Translations under genes and position numbers: made by a program
The notes under the pieces: generated by a model
Seen by the model: only the letters and a program-made list of their open reading frames with translations
What the model was told of the DNA's origin: nothing
The model's database searches: none
Part shown: in pieces, positions 1 to 6,492 of the stretch
Layout: each line of letters opens with the position of its first letter
Position numbering within the stretch: the first letter of the stretch is position 1
Assembly: GCA_002337095.1 (NCBI GenBank)
Contig: DDFI01000009.1
Location: 1 to 34,229 of the forward strand
Direction: 5' to 3'
DNA from: Candidatus Saccharibacteria bacterium UBA1932
Lineage (GTDB): Bacteria > Patescibacteriota > Saccharimonadia > Saccharimonadales > Saccharimonadaceae
Length of the DNA: 34,229 bases

Positions 1-862
1 GTCCTATATGTTTAGGAGCCGGACCCTCATCGTTATAGATGATTAGCATCTCAATGCTACTATGTCTTGTAAACTTAGCTACGGTGGCTAAATCGGACTG
101 AAAATGTCGTATAAGCTCTGTGGTGAAATAATGTCTTGTACCGTGGGTCGTCTTATGTATGTCGAGAGATTCAAGTAAATCCTGAAATATCATCCGCAGC
201 CCCCTCGTCGAGAGCCTGATCCCCCGTGATTGTCGATTAAGGTGGGTAAATAGTGGGCCGTATTTGACCTGTGAGCTTCTGAGGTACTGTGTGAGTACCT
301 TGTGAGTTTCTGGGTGGATGTGGATTGGTTCGCGGTCTGCACGACCTTTACCGATGATGTAAATGCGATTGTTTGCGAGGTCAATATCTTCAACGTCAAG
401 CCGACAGATTTCTATTTGCCTTAGCCCCTGGAACAAGAGCAGTGCCACAATTACCTTTAGACGAATGTTTCGCAACGAATCGCCCAATGCTTGCAAGTGG
501 TTGCATATTAGCTCCACCTCTTCACGATTCAACCCTATGACTTTGTGCTTGTTTGATTGCTGAAATGACTTCACCCCCACCGATAGGTCAACTTTCAGCT
601 TTCCTTGTCGATACAACTCCCGCAGTGCGATTCTCGCCGCAACGAGATATTTATTTTTCGAGCTTACACCGAGCGAAACATCATCTCTCAGTGACTGCTT
701 ATAATTCAGGAGTAGATTTCTATCAACTCCACGACTCTGCACGAATGCAATAAATCGAGGCAAACGTGCAAGATAATCTTGTTTAGTCGCTTCGGTGATA
801 TCAAGCGTATCGAATACATTAAGCATCTCGGCTTGATGTACGATTAGCTGATTTGAGGTCAT
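1..862 (-). CDS. Tyrosine recombinase/integrase (3' end beyond window)
   Basis: Reading the minus strand from the ATG at 862 gives an uninterrupted frame of 287 codons to the window edge. It has a SAM-like N-terminal core-binding domain (about residues 10-110) and a full catalytic domain. The tyrosine-recombinase residues are all visible: Arg148 (GLRQIE), Lys172 (GKG), His240 and Arg243 (HGTR), His267 (TRHSS) and nucleophile Tyr276 (IIYND), with the usual nine-residue His-Tyr spacing. Only the extreme C-terminus is missing. The start overlaps the stop of the upstream gene (TGATG), so the two are translationally coupled. The family cuts and joins DNA through a 3'-phosphotyrosine. AT-rich surroundings with non-housekeeping genes favour an element integrase over host XerC/D, but a Xer-like role cannot be excluded. 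Confidence 0.9.
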   Translation of the reverse strand, partial: MTSNQLIVHQAEMLNVFDTLDITEATKQDYLARLPRFIAFVQSRGVDRNLLLNYKQSLRDDVSLGVSSKNKYLVAARIALRELYRQGKLKVDLSVGVKSFQQSNKHKVIGLNREEVELICNHLQALGDSLRNIRLKVIVALLLFQGLRQIEICRLDVEDIDLANNRIYIIGKGRADREPIHIHPETHKVLTQYLRSSQVKYGPLFTHLNRQSRGIRLSTRGLRMIFQDLLESLDIHKTTHGTRHYFTTELIRHFQSDLATVAKFTRHSSIEMLIIYNDEGPAPKHIG

Positions 863-1359
863 CACGTCTCCTCGCTTGCTTGTCTTAATTCACGGAGCTT
901 GTACGCTTTTACCTTTTCTTTAATTGATTCATCAATCGTGAAGTAAACACCTTCCGTTCGACTATCAAGCACCCTGCGAGTAAGGTGCTTTGTGCTGGTA
1001 TCATTCTTTACCCTTGCGAGATATTGCACGACAAGCGACAAGTAATGCCTGTCGGCTTCACCACCGTGTGCTTTTACTTTTTTATCTTTCTCCCACGCTT
1101 CCGAGACTGACTTTACAAGCATAAATGCAGTAGGGTCGCTTGAGCCAATTTCTCTTGCGGCGTACCGCTTGAGTAACTTGAATGCGTATTTCACATACTG
1201 CGTATCAGCAATTTCGTAAACAATATGCAGGGCTCGCTCCTCGTTGCCTGATTTGAGGTCTGCGAGGAGCTGATAATACAATTCTATCATCGTAAAGTTG
1301 TGATACGTTATAACCGCCATAAAGTCGTTCGCCTCGTTTCTAAATACCTTATAGCCCAT
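862..1359 (-). CDS. Stand-alone RarA/MgsA C-terminal-like protein
   Basis: The 165-aa protein lacks any AAA+ ATPase motifs. About residues 35-115 follow the pattern of the helical C-terminal (tetramerisation) domain of RarA/MgsA: a leucine/arginine-rich helix, then AAREIGSSDPTAF, which parallels the RarA ASEDVGNADPRAM motif, then a helix ending VVQYLARVKNDT, which parallels AIVYLACAPKSN. The RarA family acts at stalled replication forks and binds SSB. This isolated piece could be a modulator of host RarA or part of a recombination complex. It overlaps the integrase start (TGATG), so the two are co-expressed. The assignment is by remembered motif pattern, not a search; the C-terminal 45 residues are charged and unassigned. 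Confidence 0.6.
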   Translation of the reverse strand: MGYKVFRNEANDFMAVITYHNFTMIELYYQLLADLKSGNEERALHIVYEIADTQYVKYAFKLLKRYAAREIGSSDPTAFMLVKSVSEAWEKDKKVKAHGGEADRHYLSLVVQYLARVKNDTSTKHLTRRVLDSRTEGVYFTIDESIKEKVKAYKLRELRQASEET

Positions 1360-1490
1360 AACGTTATCGTAACTTTTTGACCGAGTAAAGCAAGTGGATT
1401 AACAGGGGTAAACAAAAGTACTTGAGAAGAGCCTTTCTATAAACCTTTTCAACACACTCACCTCTATTAGAAGTTGGGTATTTTTGCAAT

Positions 1491-1745
1491 CTATGCGGAC
1501 ATTTGACTGAATACTTTATTCCATCTATCCTGTAATGCTTCCGTTTGAATCTTGCGCCACTGATAAGTGCTTATATTCTGTTTATGTCTTCTGATAGTTC
1601 GCTCATTCACACCAAGTTTCTCTGCAAGTGTTTGGTTTGTATATTTCGGTTCTGGCCAAAAAGAGAGTTGTTGGTTAATGTGGTCTTCTCTGAGAAGCCT
1701 AACAAGTCGGCGTTGAATATTTATGTAGTCTTGGCGTTTTTTCAT
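1491..1745 (-). CDS. Small helix-turn-helix DNA-binding protein
   Basis: The 84-aa basic protein has a central helix-turn-helix at about residues 38-56 (TLAEKLGVNERTIRRHKQ), the form seen in phage and plasmid regulators and in resolvase-type HTH domains. It starts 3 nt after the stop of the nuclease gene and is therefore almost certainly in the same transcript. A 131-bp gap separates it from the RarA-like gene. Likely roles are control of the element or an excisionase-like accessory function; neither is shown by the sequence. No partner or enzymatic domain is present. Confidence 0.65.
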   Translation of the reverse strand: MKKRQDYINIQRRLVRLLREDHINQQLSFWPEPKYTNQTLAEKLGVNERTIRRHKQNISTYQWRKIQTEALQDRWNKVFSQMSA

Positions 1746-1748
1746 ATC

Positions 1749-3284
1749 CTACGGGCCCTTAACGGACTCTATGTAAGAGTCTATATCATTAGCAAACACG
1801 TACTTGTAGCTTGATAATGCGTTCTTATACTGATTAAAAATGTAAGTCGAGAATTCGTGAGAAGCTTCCTCACCCATTGAGTGTTCCGTGAAAATATTCA
1901 TTACAGATTCACCACTAGCAGCAAGATAAGTTAAACTCTCAAAAGCATCCACTCCCATAACTTCATAAGGAGCTTCTTCTATTATAGCTGGATTTATTCC
2001 TCTAGCCGTTAGCTTATCTTCAACAACCTTACGCAGTCTACTTAGAGGCTCTCCGTATAGATACCATTTTTCTAAAGTAACCACGCATACCGCACCTTTC
2101 TTATTTTTGTTATATGCATAGACAGGAGGGCTATAGCCAGCACCCTTATACACCAAGTAACCCTCGTAAGTCTGAACTACTGCGTCTGCTAGTATTCCGA
2201 GCTGTTGCAGCATAATAGATTCATCATCTAAATTGACATATCCGCCCATAGCCATTCGTTTGGTCTTACATTCAACCATAATGAATTCATCGCCTTGTTC
2301 TAATATCCAATCACAGCGACGCTTGTTGTCACTTGTATCAACTTCTTGCGAATACACCATACACCCATTAGCATCTTTGACTGTACTAGTCAAAATCTCG
2401 CCCACGTATTCCTCGAAAGCATTACCAAACGCGTTATCAAAACGAGTATCATCGAACAGCATATAATAAACACCTTTTGTAACTTGAAACGAGAGCCTAT
2501 TCACAGAGGTGCATACATACGTGACCTCTTTTCCTCGCTCGAATCTGACGAGCGGACTAGCATTTAGAGGGCTGTATTGATACATAAAGGTATTATCATA
2601 TACACGATCGGTAGATACTTGAGATTTTAATTCAGCAAATCCCTTCGAATAGAGAGCCAGGAACGTATTAAGGTCTCCTAGTGTTATGTTAGTGCCAGCC
2701 AACCCCTCTGTAGGTTGCGTTATTGCCGCGTAATCTTTAAAGATACCGCCATAGCCTATGCCTATAGCTATCAATTTCTCATAAGGAAGCCCTATTTTAT
2801 CCAGGACTATTTGCCTTACTTGAGGGTGCGTGAATAATTTTCCATACCTGACAACATTACCGGCATTCAAGGTATCTTGCTGATGAGGAAATTGACGATG
2901 GGCAATCCTAAACATCTCCATAAGGACATTACTCTGACTTATGCCGACTTCGCTAATTCTGTTGTCTAGAGCTCTTAACTTCTGCATAAGATTAGCGAAG
3001 TCTCTCCACTTTCTAAGGTCATACCTGTAACTTGTCAGGCCCTCATCAGAAGAATACACAATCTCTTTCGCAAGCAATTCGATATCCCAAGGGAGTATGC
3101 CTATAGTTCCACGATTTAATACATCTTTATTCACCTCAATATAACTCGGAGGAGCGGGCGGAACTTCATTCAAAGAGCCATTGAAGAGAGAGTAGTATCT
3201 AAGAACCTCCAAGGATATTTTTGGGTCAACTCTCCTGAGGAAATTCCTTATAGGCTTCCACGCCTCATATATATCATTTTTCAC
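1749..3284 (-). CDS. PD-(D/E)XK-type nuclease, possible defence effector
   Basis: The 511-aa protein begins with a GTG at 3284, with GGGAG 13 nt upstream. Residues 1-280 are an unrecognised, mostly helical region. Around residues 285-345 lies a restriction-endonuclease-like core: a helix with acidic residues (FEEYVGEIL), Asp325 in CDWIL, then a beta strand with Glu338-x-Lys340 (VECKTKR), the D-x12-ExK arrangement of the PD-(D/E)XK superfamily. It lies 17 bp downstream of a 191-aa gene, and the HTH gene follows after 3 nt, so the three form an operon. Family knowledge: such large single-domain nucleases are common in restriction and other phage-defence islands. The specific system is not recognised, and target specificity is unknown. 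Confidence 0.65.
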   Translation of the reverse strand: MKNDIYEAWKPIRNFLRRVDPKISLEVLRYYSLFNGSLNEVPPAPPSYIEVNKDVLNRGTIGILPWDIELLAKEIVYSSDEGLTSYRYDLRKWRDFANLMQKLRALDNRISEVGISQSNVLMEMFRIAHRQFPHQQDTLNAGNVVRYGKLFTHPQVRQIVLDKIGLPYEKLIAIGIGYGGIFKDYAAITQPTEGLAGTNITLGDLNTFLALYSKGFAELKSQVSTDRVYDNTFMYQYSPLNASPLVRFERGKEVTYVCTSVNRLSFQVTKGVYYMLFDDTRFDNAFGNAFEEYVGEILTSTVKDANGCMVYSQEVDTSDNKRRCDWILEQGDEFIMVECKTKRMAMGGYVNLDDESIMLQQLGILADAVVQTYEGYLVYKGAGYSPPVYAYNKNKKGAVCVVTLEKWYLYGEPLSRLRKVVEDKLTARGINPAIIEEAPYEVMGVDAFESLTYLAASGESVMNIFTEHSMGEEASHEFSTYIFNQYKNALSSYKYVFANDIDSYIESVKGP

Positions 3285-3301
3285 TAACTGTATTCAGCTC
3301 C

Positions 3302-3877
3302 CTAGGTAAGAATTGTGGCCAATGCTGGCAGAAAAGGGGTAATGATTGCCATATGGTCAGCTGCAGATGCTATAAACTGACTGTATTTCTTTGCGAAGAC
3401 AGCCTTGTCTTCTATACTGCTCTCCATTTCGTCCACCAGATTAATAAGCTGATCATCAATGCTACCTATTTGTGTAAGTGCATTGCGAAGCTCACTAAAA
3501 AGCTTGTCATAGTTATCATTTACAACAATACGTATTGAGTGATCAGTAGAGTTTATATTAACATTACCACCTTCATTCGTTACGTGAATATAACGCTGAT
3601 TATCGCTCTTGGGCAGGTCAGTTATCTTTTCGACCTTAACCTGGTAATGGTCGGGAATGTGCCCTCCCATACCTTTTTTGAACCCGCTATCAGTGACTAA
3701 GTATCTCTCGATAAGTCCATTTGATATAGTTCTTTCAAAGACATCTCCCTCTTCTATCTGCACGGAAACATCTTCAGTAGTGATACCCCCTCTGGAGACC
3801 AAGCCCACTACAGGATCAACAACGCTGCCGTTCTTTTTTAATAGTTTTAATTCTTCGGTTGGAAAATTACTAAGCAT
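3302..3877 (-). CDS. Hypothetical protein, operon partner of the nuclease
   Basis: The 191-aa protein has an ATG at 3877 with GGGAG 7 nt upstream and an extended -10 promoter at 3923-3931, so it is the first gene of the element operon. Residues 1-90 look beta-rich. About 96-118 contain an Asn/Ser-rich beta stretch (GGNVNINSTDHS), the rest to about residue 170 is helical, and the last 20 residues are hydrophobic (HMAIITPFLPALATIL). That layout, a polar NVNxNST stretch, a helical segment and a hydrophobic tail, is one I associate with small proteins next to bacterial defence effectors; this is an impression, not a family hit. A role as sensor or membrane anchor for the nuclease is inference. 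Confidence 0.55.
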   Translation of the reverse strand: MLSNFPTEELKLLKKNGSVVDPVVGLVSRGGITTEDVSVQIEEGDVFERTISNGLIERYLVTDSGFKKGMGGHIPDHYQVKVEKITDLPKSDNQRYIHVTNEGGNVNINSTDHSIRIVVNDNYDKLFSELRNALTQIGSIDDQLINLVDEMESSIEDKAVFAKKYSQFIASAADHMAIITPFLPALATILT

Positions 3878-3922
3878 ATTTACTCCCTATATTATTTTTA
3901 TGTCTCAATTACCTCTATATCT

Positions 3923-3931
3923 ATTATAACA
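3923..3931 (-). promoter_or_regulatory. Extended -10 promoter of the element operon
   Basis: On the minus strand TGT-TATAAT is a consensus extended -10 box, about 45 bp before the ATG of the 191-aa gene. No good -35 is seen, as expected for an extended -10 promoter. It is placed to drive the whole nuclease-HTH operon. Confidence 0.6.
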
Positions 3932-3932
3932 T

Positions 3933-3956
3933 TTTAGGGTCTACACCCCTGTTGCA
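3933..3956. repeat. Degenerate copy of the AGGGT-ACCC repeat
   Basis: Starts TTTAGGGT, then CTAC, then ACCCCTGTTGCA. It shares the AGGGT..ACCC..TGTT.CA core with the repeats at 4301-4344 and 5289-5331, and marks the right edge of the AT-rich element. Confidence 0.4.
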
Positions 3957-4067
3957 TACCCCTTCACAATCTTATGCTCAATAACTTCCCGTCATCAACC
4001 ATACTCAATCCACTAAGCTTTTCGTTGCCAACTTTCAATAGACTAACCAACTCAATTAAGGTTCGAG

Positions 4068-4096
4068 TTAAGTCACTTCCGCTCGACCAATATAAA
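4068..4096 (+). promoter_or_regulatory. Candidate sigma70-type promoter into the hairpin region
   Basis: TTAAGT, 17-bp spacer, TATAAA. Transcription would start near 4103 and run through a GAG..CTC stem with a six-T run (about 4099-4122) and then the hairpin series at 4151-4291. It could give a short RNA or a long leader for the gene at 4437. Confidence 0.4.
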
Positions 4097-4150
4097 AACG
4101 AGGCCTTTAGCGTCTCTTTTTTATTTGGTCTCGCGGTCAGCGTCTCAAAC

Positions 4151-4291
4151 CTTCGACGCGGATTTGCTTCAGCAAAGTCGCAAGTCGAAGGGTTGGCAGA
4201 GCGCCACGCAGCAAAAGCAAGCGGCGGAGGCTTTAGCCGCTGGCCTTTCCAATCAGCCCCACCCTGAGCCTACGGGACGCAACCGCGTCCC
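4151..4291. other. Series of four hairpins without a gene
   Basis: The 559 bp between 3878 and 4436 hold no convincing gene. This part folds repeatedly. Hairpin 1 is CTTCGAC (4151-4157) with GTCGAAG (4184-4190), enclosing an inner stem GCGGATTTGC / GCAAAGTCGC with loop TTCA. Hairpin 2 is TGGC-AGAGC-GCCA. Hairpin 3 is AGCGGC / GCCGCT with a 10-nt loop. Hairpin 4 is GGGACGC-AACC-GCGTCCC (4274-4291), a perfect 7-bp stem followed by TTT. The series could be a structured RNA, a REP-like element, or leader structures for the downstream cassette. GC content jumps relative to the island on its left. Short open frames cross it but have no start signals. Confidence 0.45.
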
Positions 4292-4300
4292 TTTCGCCCC

Positions 4301-4344
4301 AACTTCGGACTTCTTATATCTGTTTAGGGTTAGACCCTGTTTCA
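4301..4344. repeat. 44-bp direct repeat, copy 1
   Basis: Runs from AACTTCGGACTT to CCCTGTTTCA. It aligns with 5289-5331 with about seven differences and one gap. Inside is the small palindrome AGGGT-TAG-ACCCT. Together with the second copy it brackets the DUF2690/membrane-protein gene pair. Confidence 0.7.
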
Positions 4345-4357
4345 CTGTTTCACGGGC

Positions 4358-4386
4358 TTGCGTTATGAGAAGGCCTGTGCTACTTT
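4358..4386 (+). promoter_or_regulatory. Promoter of the DUF2690-like gene
   Basis: TTGCGT, 17-bp spacer, TACTTT with TGC directly before the -10 (extended). Start of transcription would be near 4393. A 6-bp hairpin (CTTACG 4390-4395 with CGTAAG 4405-4410) sits at the 5' end of the transcript. Confidence 0.5.
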
Positions 4387-4436
4387 AGTCTTACGCTTAC
4401 ACACCGTAAGCCGTTCTTCAACTCGAGGAGTTACTA

Positions 4437-4985
4437 ATGCGAAAGCGTCTTGCGGTAGGAATTCTAGCAGGAAGCATCAGTGTGAGTTGGTTCGCTCTGC
4501 CAACGATTCCAGCTTACGCAGTGAGCTGTAGTGGTGATGCCTGTTCTGGGCAAGACCCATTGACTACAGGTTGCGCAAACGATGCTTACACTGCGACGGC
4601 CACAAATATGGGCACGTTCTCTTTGCAGGAAAGATACTCGCCTAGGTGCGCGACAAATTGGACACGCATAGTAGTGTACCCTGTAGGCAATGGATGCATG
4701 AGGACCGCCGGACTATGGGCGATCCAAGACACCGGTTATCAACAGTATTCAGAAATGCCTACGATCTACAGAGATTGGTCGTCACACAGCTACTGGACAC
4801 CGATGATCTACTCGCCAGTCCACAAGGTTAGAGGGAAGGCGCAGACCCTGTACGTTCCATTCGCAGAAGAGGTTTACACTCCCTGGGCCTGCCACGAACA
4901 CCATCGGCCATCGGGCGATCCAATATTGCCCGATGGCCGATACAACTTTTTGCAAATAATAAATTTGAAAGGTATATACCTATGA
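4437..4985 (+). CDS. Secreted DUF2690-like (YjfA-like) protein
   Basis: The 182-aa protein has a strong Shine-Dalgarno (GAGGAG) 7 nt before the ATG. Residues 1-28 are a classical signal peptide (basic start, hydrophobic core, cleavage near AYA). The mature part begins with CSGDACSGQDP..TGC and continues with ERYSPRCATNW, the cysteine/tryptophan pattern I recognise from DUF2690/YjfA secreted proteins of Gram-positives. Biochemical function of that family is unknown. About the last 60 residues do not resemble it and include a stretch encoded by a large stem-loop (4903-4941). The stop overlaps the next start (ATGA). Flanking direct repeats suggest it arrived as a cassette. Confidence 0.7.
   Translation: MRKRLAVGILAGSISVSWFALPTIPAYAVSCSGDACSGQDPLTTGCANDAYTATATNMGTFSLQERYSPRCATNWTRIVVYPVGNGCMRTAGLWAIQDTGYQQYSEMPTIYRDWSSHSYWTPMIYSPVHKVRGKAQTLYVPFAEEVYTPWACHEHHRPSGDPILPDGRYNFLQIINLKGIYL
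4903..4941 (+). terminator. Intragenic terminator-like hairpin
   Basis: Perfect 14-bp stem ATCGGCCATCGGGC / GCCCGATGGCCGAT with an 11-nt loop, followed five bases later by TTTTT. It lies inside the 3' end of the DUF2690-like gene, 40 bp before the next start codon. It may act as an attenuator between the two genes, or mark an older gene end. Confidence 0.55.
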
Positions 4986-5191
4986 TCGTTACATCAACGC
5001 CAATCTCGATTGTTCTCTTCGGGCTCCTTGACTATGGCCCCCTGCTCGGCCTTCTCTGCCTAGCAGCTTGGATAGGCTATGGGTACAGAAAACAGCTTCC
5101 GCTCAGTCGACGCGTTTTCGTCGGGCAGCTCGTACTCATTGGCGTCTTGGTAGCCCTGCTCATTGCCCATATGCGCATTCTTTACCTGTAG
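4982..5191 (+). CDS. Small two-helix membrane protein
   Basis: The 69-aa protein has hydrophobic segments at about residues 8-32 and 46-66, joined by a basic loop (YRKQLPLSRR), so both ends probably lie on the same side. Its ATG overlaps the stop of the secreted protein gene (ATGA), indicating translational coupling. Two-gene cassettes of a secreted protein and a tiny membrane protein can be toxin/immunity or lipid-anchoring pairs, but nothing in the sequence proves this. No family recognised. Confidence 0.6.
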   Translation: MIVTSTPISIVLFGLLDYGPLLGLLCLAAWIGYGYRKQLPLSRRVFVGQLVLIGVLVALLIAHMRILYL

Positions 5192-5288
5192 CATTGAAAA
5201 GGTATGTTTATACCGTGAGTGCAAGACAAATGAAAATCATCTCGGGAGCTTAGGAACGACAGGAAGGAATTGAATCGTGAAATATTCT

Positions 5289-5331
5289 AAATTCGGACTT
5301 ATGCTATCTGTTAAGGGTTAGACCTGTTTCA
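5289..5331. repeat. 44-bp direct repeat, copy 2
   Basis: Same element as 4301-4344, starting AAATTCGGACTT and ending GACCTGTTTCA, one base shorter. It is about 990 bp from the first copy. A third, weaker copy of its left half (ACTTCGGACT..CTATCT) lies at 5869-5896. Confidence 0.7.
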
Positions 5332-5526
5332 AGACCCTGCTTCAGTTTTTCTCGTTTTCTCAAGCTTCACATACCCGTTCTGGTGGAGAAGCTGCTCGCT
5401 TGCTACCAAATGATCTACTTGACTCTCAAATATTTCCGGAGGATACTGGCGCTCGCCGTATTGCTCCTCTATCTCAGGGCACACCGCAATATATAACTCG
5501 CGCATACCCACCCAGTTTTCGTGCAT
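5329..5526 (-). CDS. Possible small hypothetical protein or gene remnant
   Basis: The 65-aa frame has protein-like composition (ENWVGMRELYIAVCPEIEEQYGERQ..) but no Shine-Dalgarno, and a stop codon lies just upstream in frame. Its last codons fall in the 5289-5331 repeat. It overlaps a plus-strand frame of similar quality (5400-5750). At most one is real, and both may be debris. No family recognised. Confidence 0.25.
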   Translation of the reverse strand: MHENWVGMRELYIAVCPEIEEQYGERQYPPEIFESQVDHLVASEQLLHQNGYVKLEKTRKTEAGS

Positions 5527-5750
5527 TGTGCGAACTGGGCCTCAGTGTCGATCCGGAATTTCTCCAAGCTCTGCTGCGTAGCCTTGCGTCATTTATAGGA
5601 CACCCACAAGTAGAGGATGATCCGTTGCTTGAAGAAATCTGCATGGCAGCAGGCGGTACAGCTGGGAAGAGTTCTGTGCATTGGTGGATGAGTTGTCTGG
5701 GTAGGGTTATCTCCTATCTAGATAACAGCGCCACAAGGGATCGCTACTGA
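5400..5750 (+). CDS. Possible hypothetical protein, doubtful
   Basis: A 116-aa frame. The part after residue 40 (LGLSVDPEFLQALLRSLASF...GGTAGKSSVHWWMSCLGRVISYL) looks protein-like; the first 40 residues overlap a minus-strand frame and look like read-through of it. No ribosome binding site or promoter is evident. It lies between repeat copies 2 and 3, so it could be the remains of a second cassette. Confidence 0.25.
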   Translation: MLPNDLLDSQIFPEDTGARRIAPLSQGTPQYITRAYPPSFRALCELGLSVDPEFLQALLRSLASFIGHPQVEDDPLLEEICMAAGGTAGKSSVHWWMSCLGRVISYLDNSATRDRY

Positions 5751-5953
5751 TTACGGGCGATGTGACAATTATGGCCGTAAGCTCATCCTGATCCCATGGC
5801 TCCAAAAGCCCCAAAAGGTTCACCCGTGAAAGGCATTAATTTTTACAACTAAAGTCGCTAGAGCACCCTACTTCGGACTCTTACGTCTACTATCTCCCGT
5901 AAATTGTAGTTGGTATTGATATAATTTGATTCATACATTCTTCTCTCGGCGCC
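5751..5953. other. Intergenic region with a partial third repeat
   Basis: No gene seen. It contains the partial repeat at 5869-5896, an extended -10-like TGA-TATAAT near 5919-5927 with no open frame behind it, and a GGCGC-CCTA-GCGCC hairpin at 5948-5961 that overlaps the stop of the neighbouring pseudogene and may terminate it. Confidence 0.4.
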
Positions 5954-6434
5954 CTAGCGCCCCACAATCACAAACGGACAAACCTTCACATGGCTCCGTA
6001 GCTGGCTGATACCGCTCATGAGTCTCGCCTTCGACATCCTTATTGTTCTACCGTCCCACGGATCGAACACATCATAGAATTTGGCAGGCGTGTCTAGCCA
6101 TCGGTGATAGTATTATCGACGTAGACGATAAACGGCGCACTCAAGGTGTCGGGTGGCTCACGATCATGCTTCTGATGTATCATCTTGATACGCGGATGCT
6201 TGACCCATTGTTGCAAAACATCAAGATAGTATTTGTTATCGACATAAAGGGTTGCCGACTTATCCTTATAGCGATCGAGAAAAGCCAGCAGACAGCCGAG
6301 TGTGTAGTTCTCGCGTAGGCGAAAAGTCCATCGCTGAGGATGTCGAGCTCCCTTTCCCTGGTCGGTTCGATGCCCAACCAATACATCAAATCGATGACAA
6401 GGCAACCCTGATTACTCTGTTGTTTATAGTCCAT
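5954..6434 (-). pseudogene. Frameshifted gene, possibly papain-like (C39-like) protein
   Basis: Three successive minus-strand frames read as one protein. The first starts at 6434 (MDYKQQSNQGCLVIDLMYWLG, useful to about 6340). The second runs to 6094 (WTFRLRENYTLGCLLAFLDRY.. ending VDNTITDG). The third is open from 6112 to the stop at 5954 (DTPAKFYDVFDPWDGRTIRMS.. ending VCPFVIVGR). All three are protein-like in sequence order and direction, so two frameshifts or small deletions have broken a gene of about 155-165 codons. QGC near the N-terminus and FDPWDG near the C-terminus recall the Cys and Asp ends of C39/papain-like folds; that assignment is tentative. It is divergent from the GH26-like gene. 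Sequencing error is an alternative to real decay. Confidence 0.5.
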
Positions 6435-6479
6435 AGTGCTATTGTCGGTTCTATAATGCTATTATCACGCGCTTGGTTG

Positions 6480-6485
6480 TATAAT
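6480..6485 (+). promoter_or_regulatory. -10 box 7 nt before the GH26-like start
   Basis: TATAAT ends 7 nt before the ATG at 6493, predicting a leaderless or nearly leaderless transcript. An in-frame TAA lies 6 nt upstream of the ATG, so the start cannot lie further upstream. Confidence 0.6.
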
Positions 6486-6492
6486 ATAAACT

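Noticed and set aside
3974..4388. Two overlapping plus-strand open frames in the hairpin region
   Set aside because: No ribosome binding sites, biased composition, and the DNA is dominated by stem-loops.
4301..5331. Integron attC sites, suggested by GTTAGAC in both repeats
   Set aside because: The required matching RYYYAAC core at attC-like distance is missing and the nearby recombinase lacks visible integron-integrase context.
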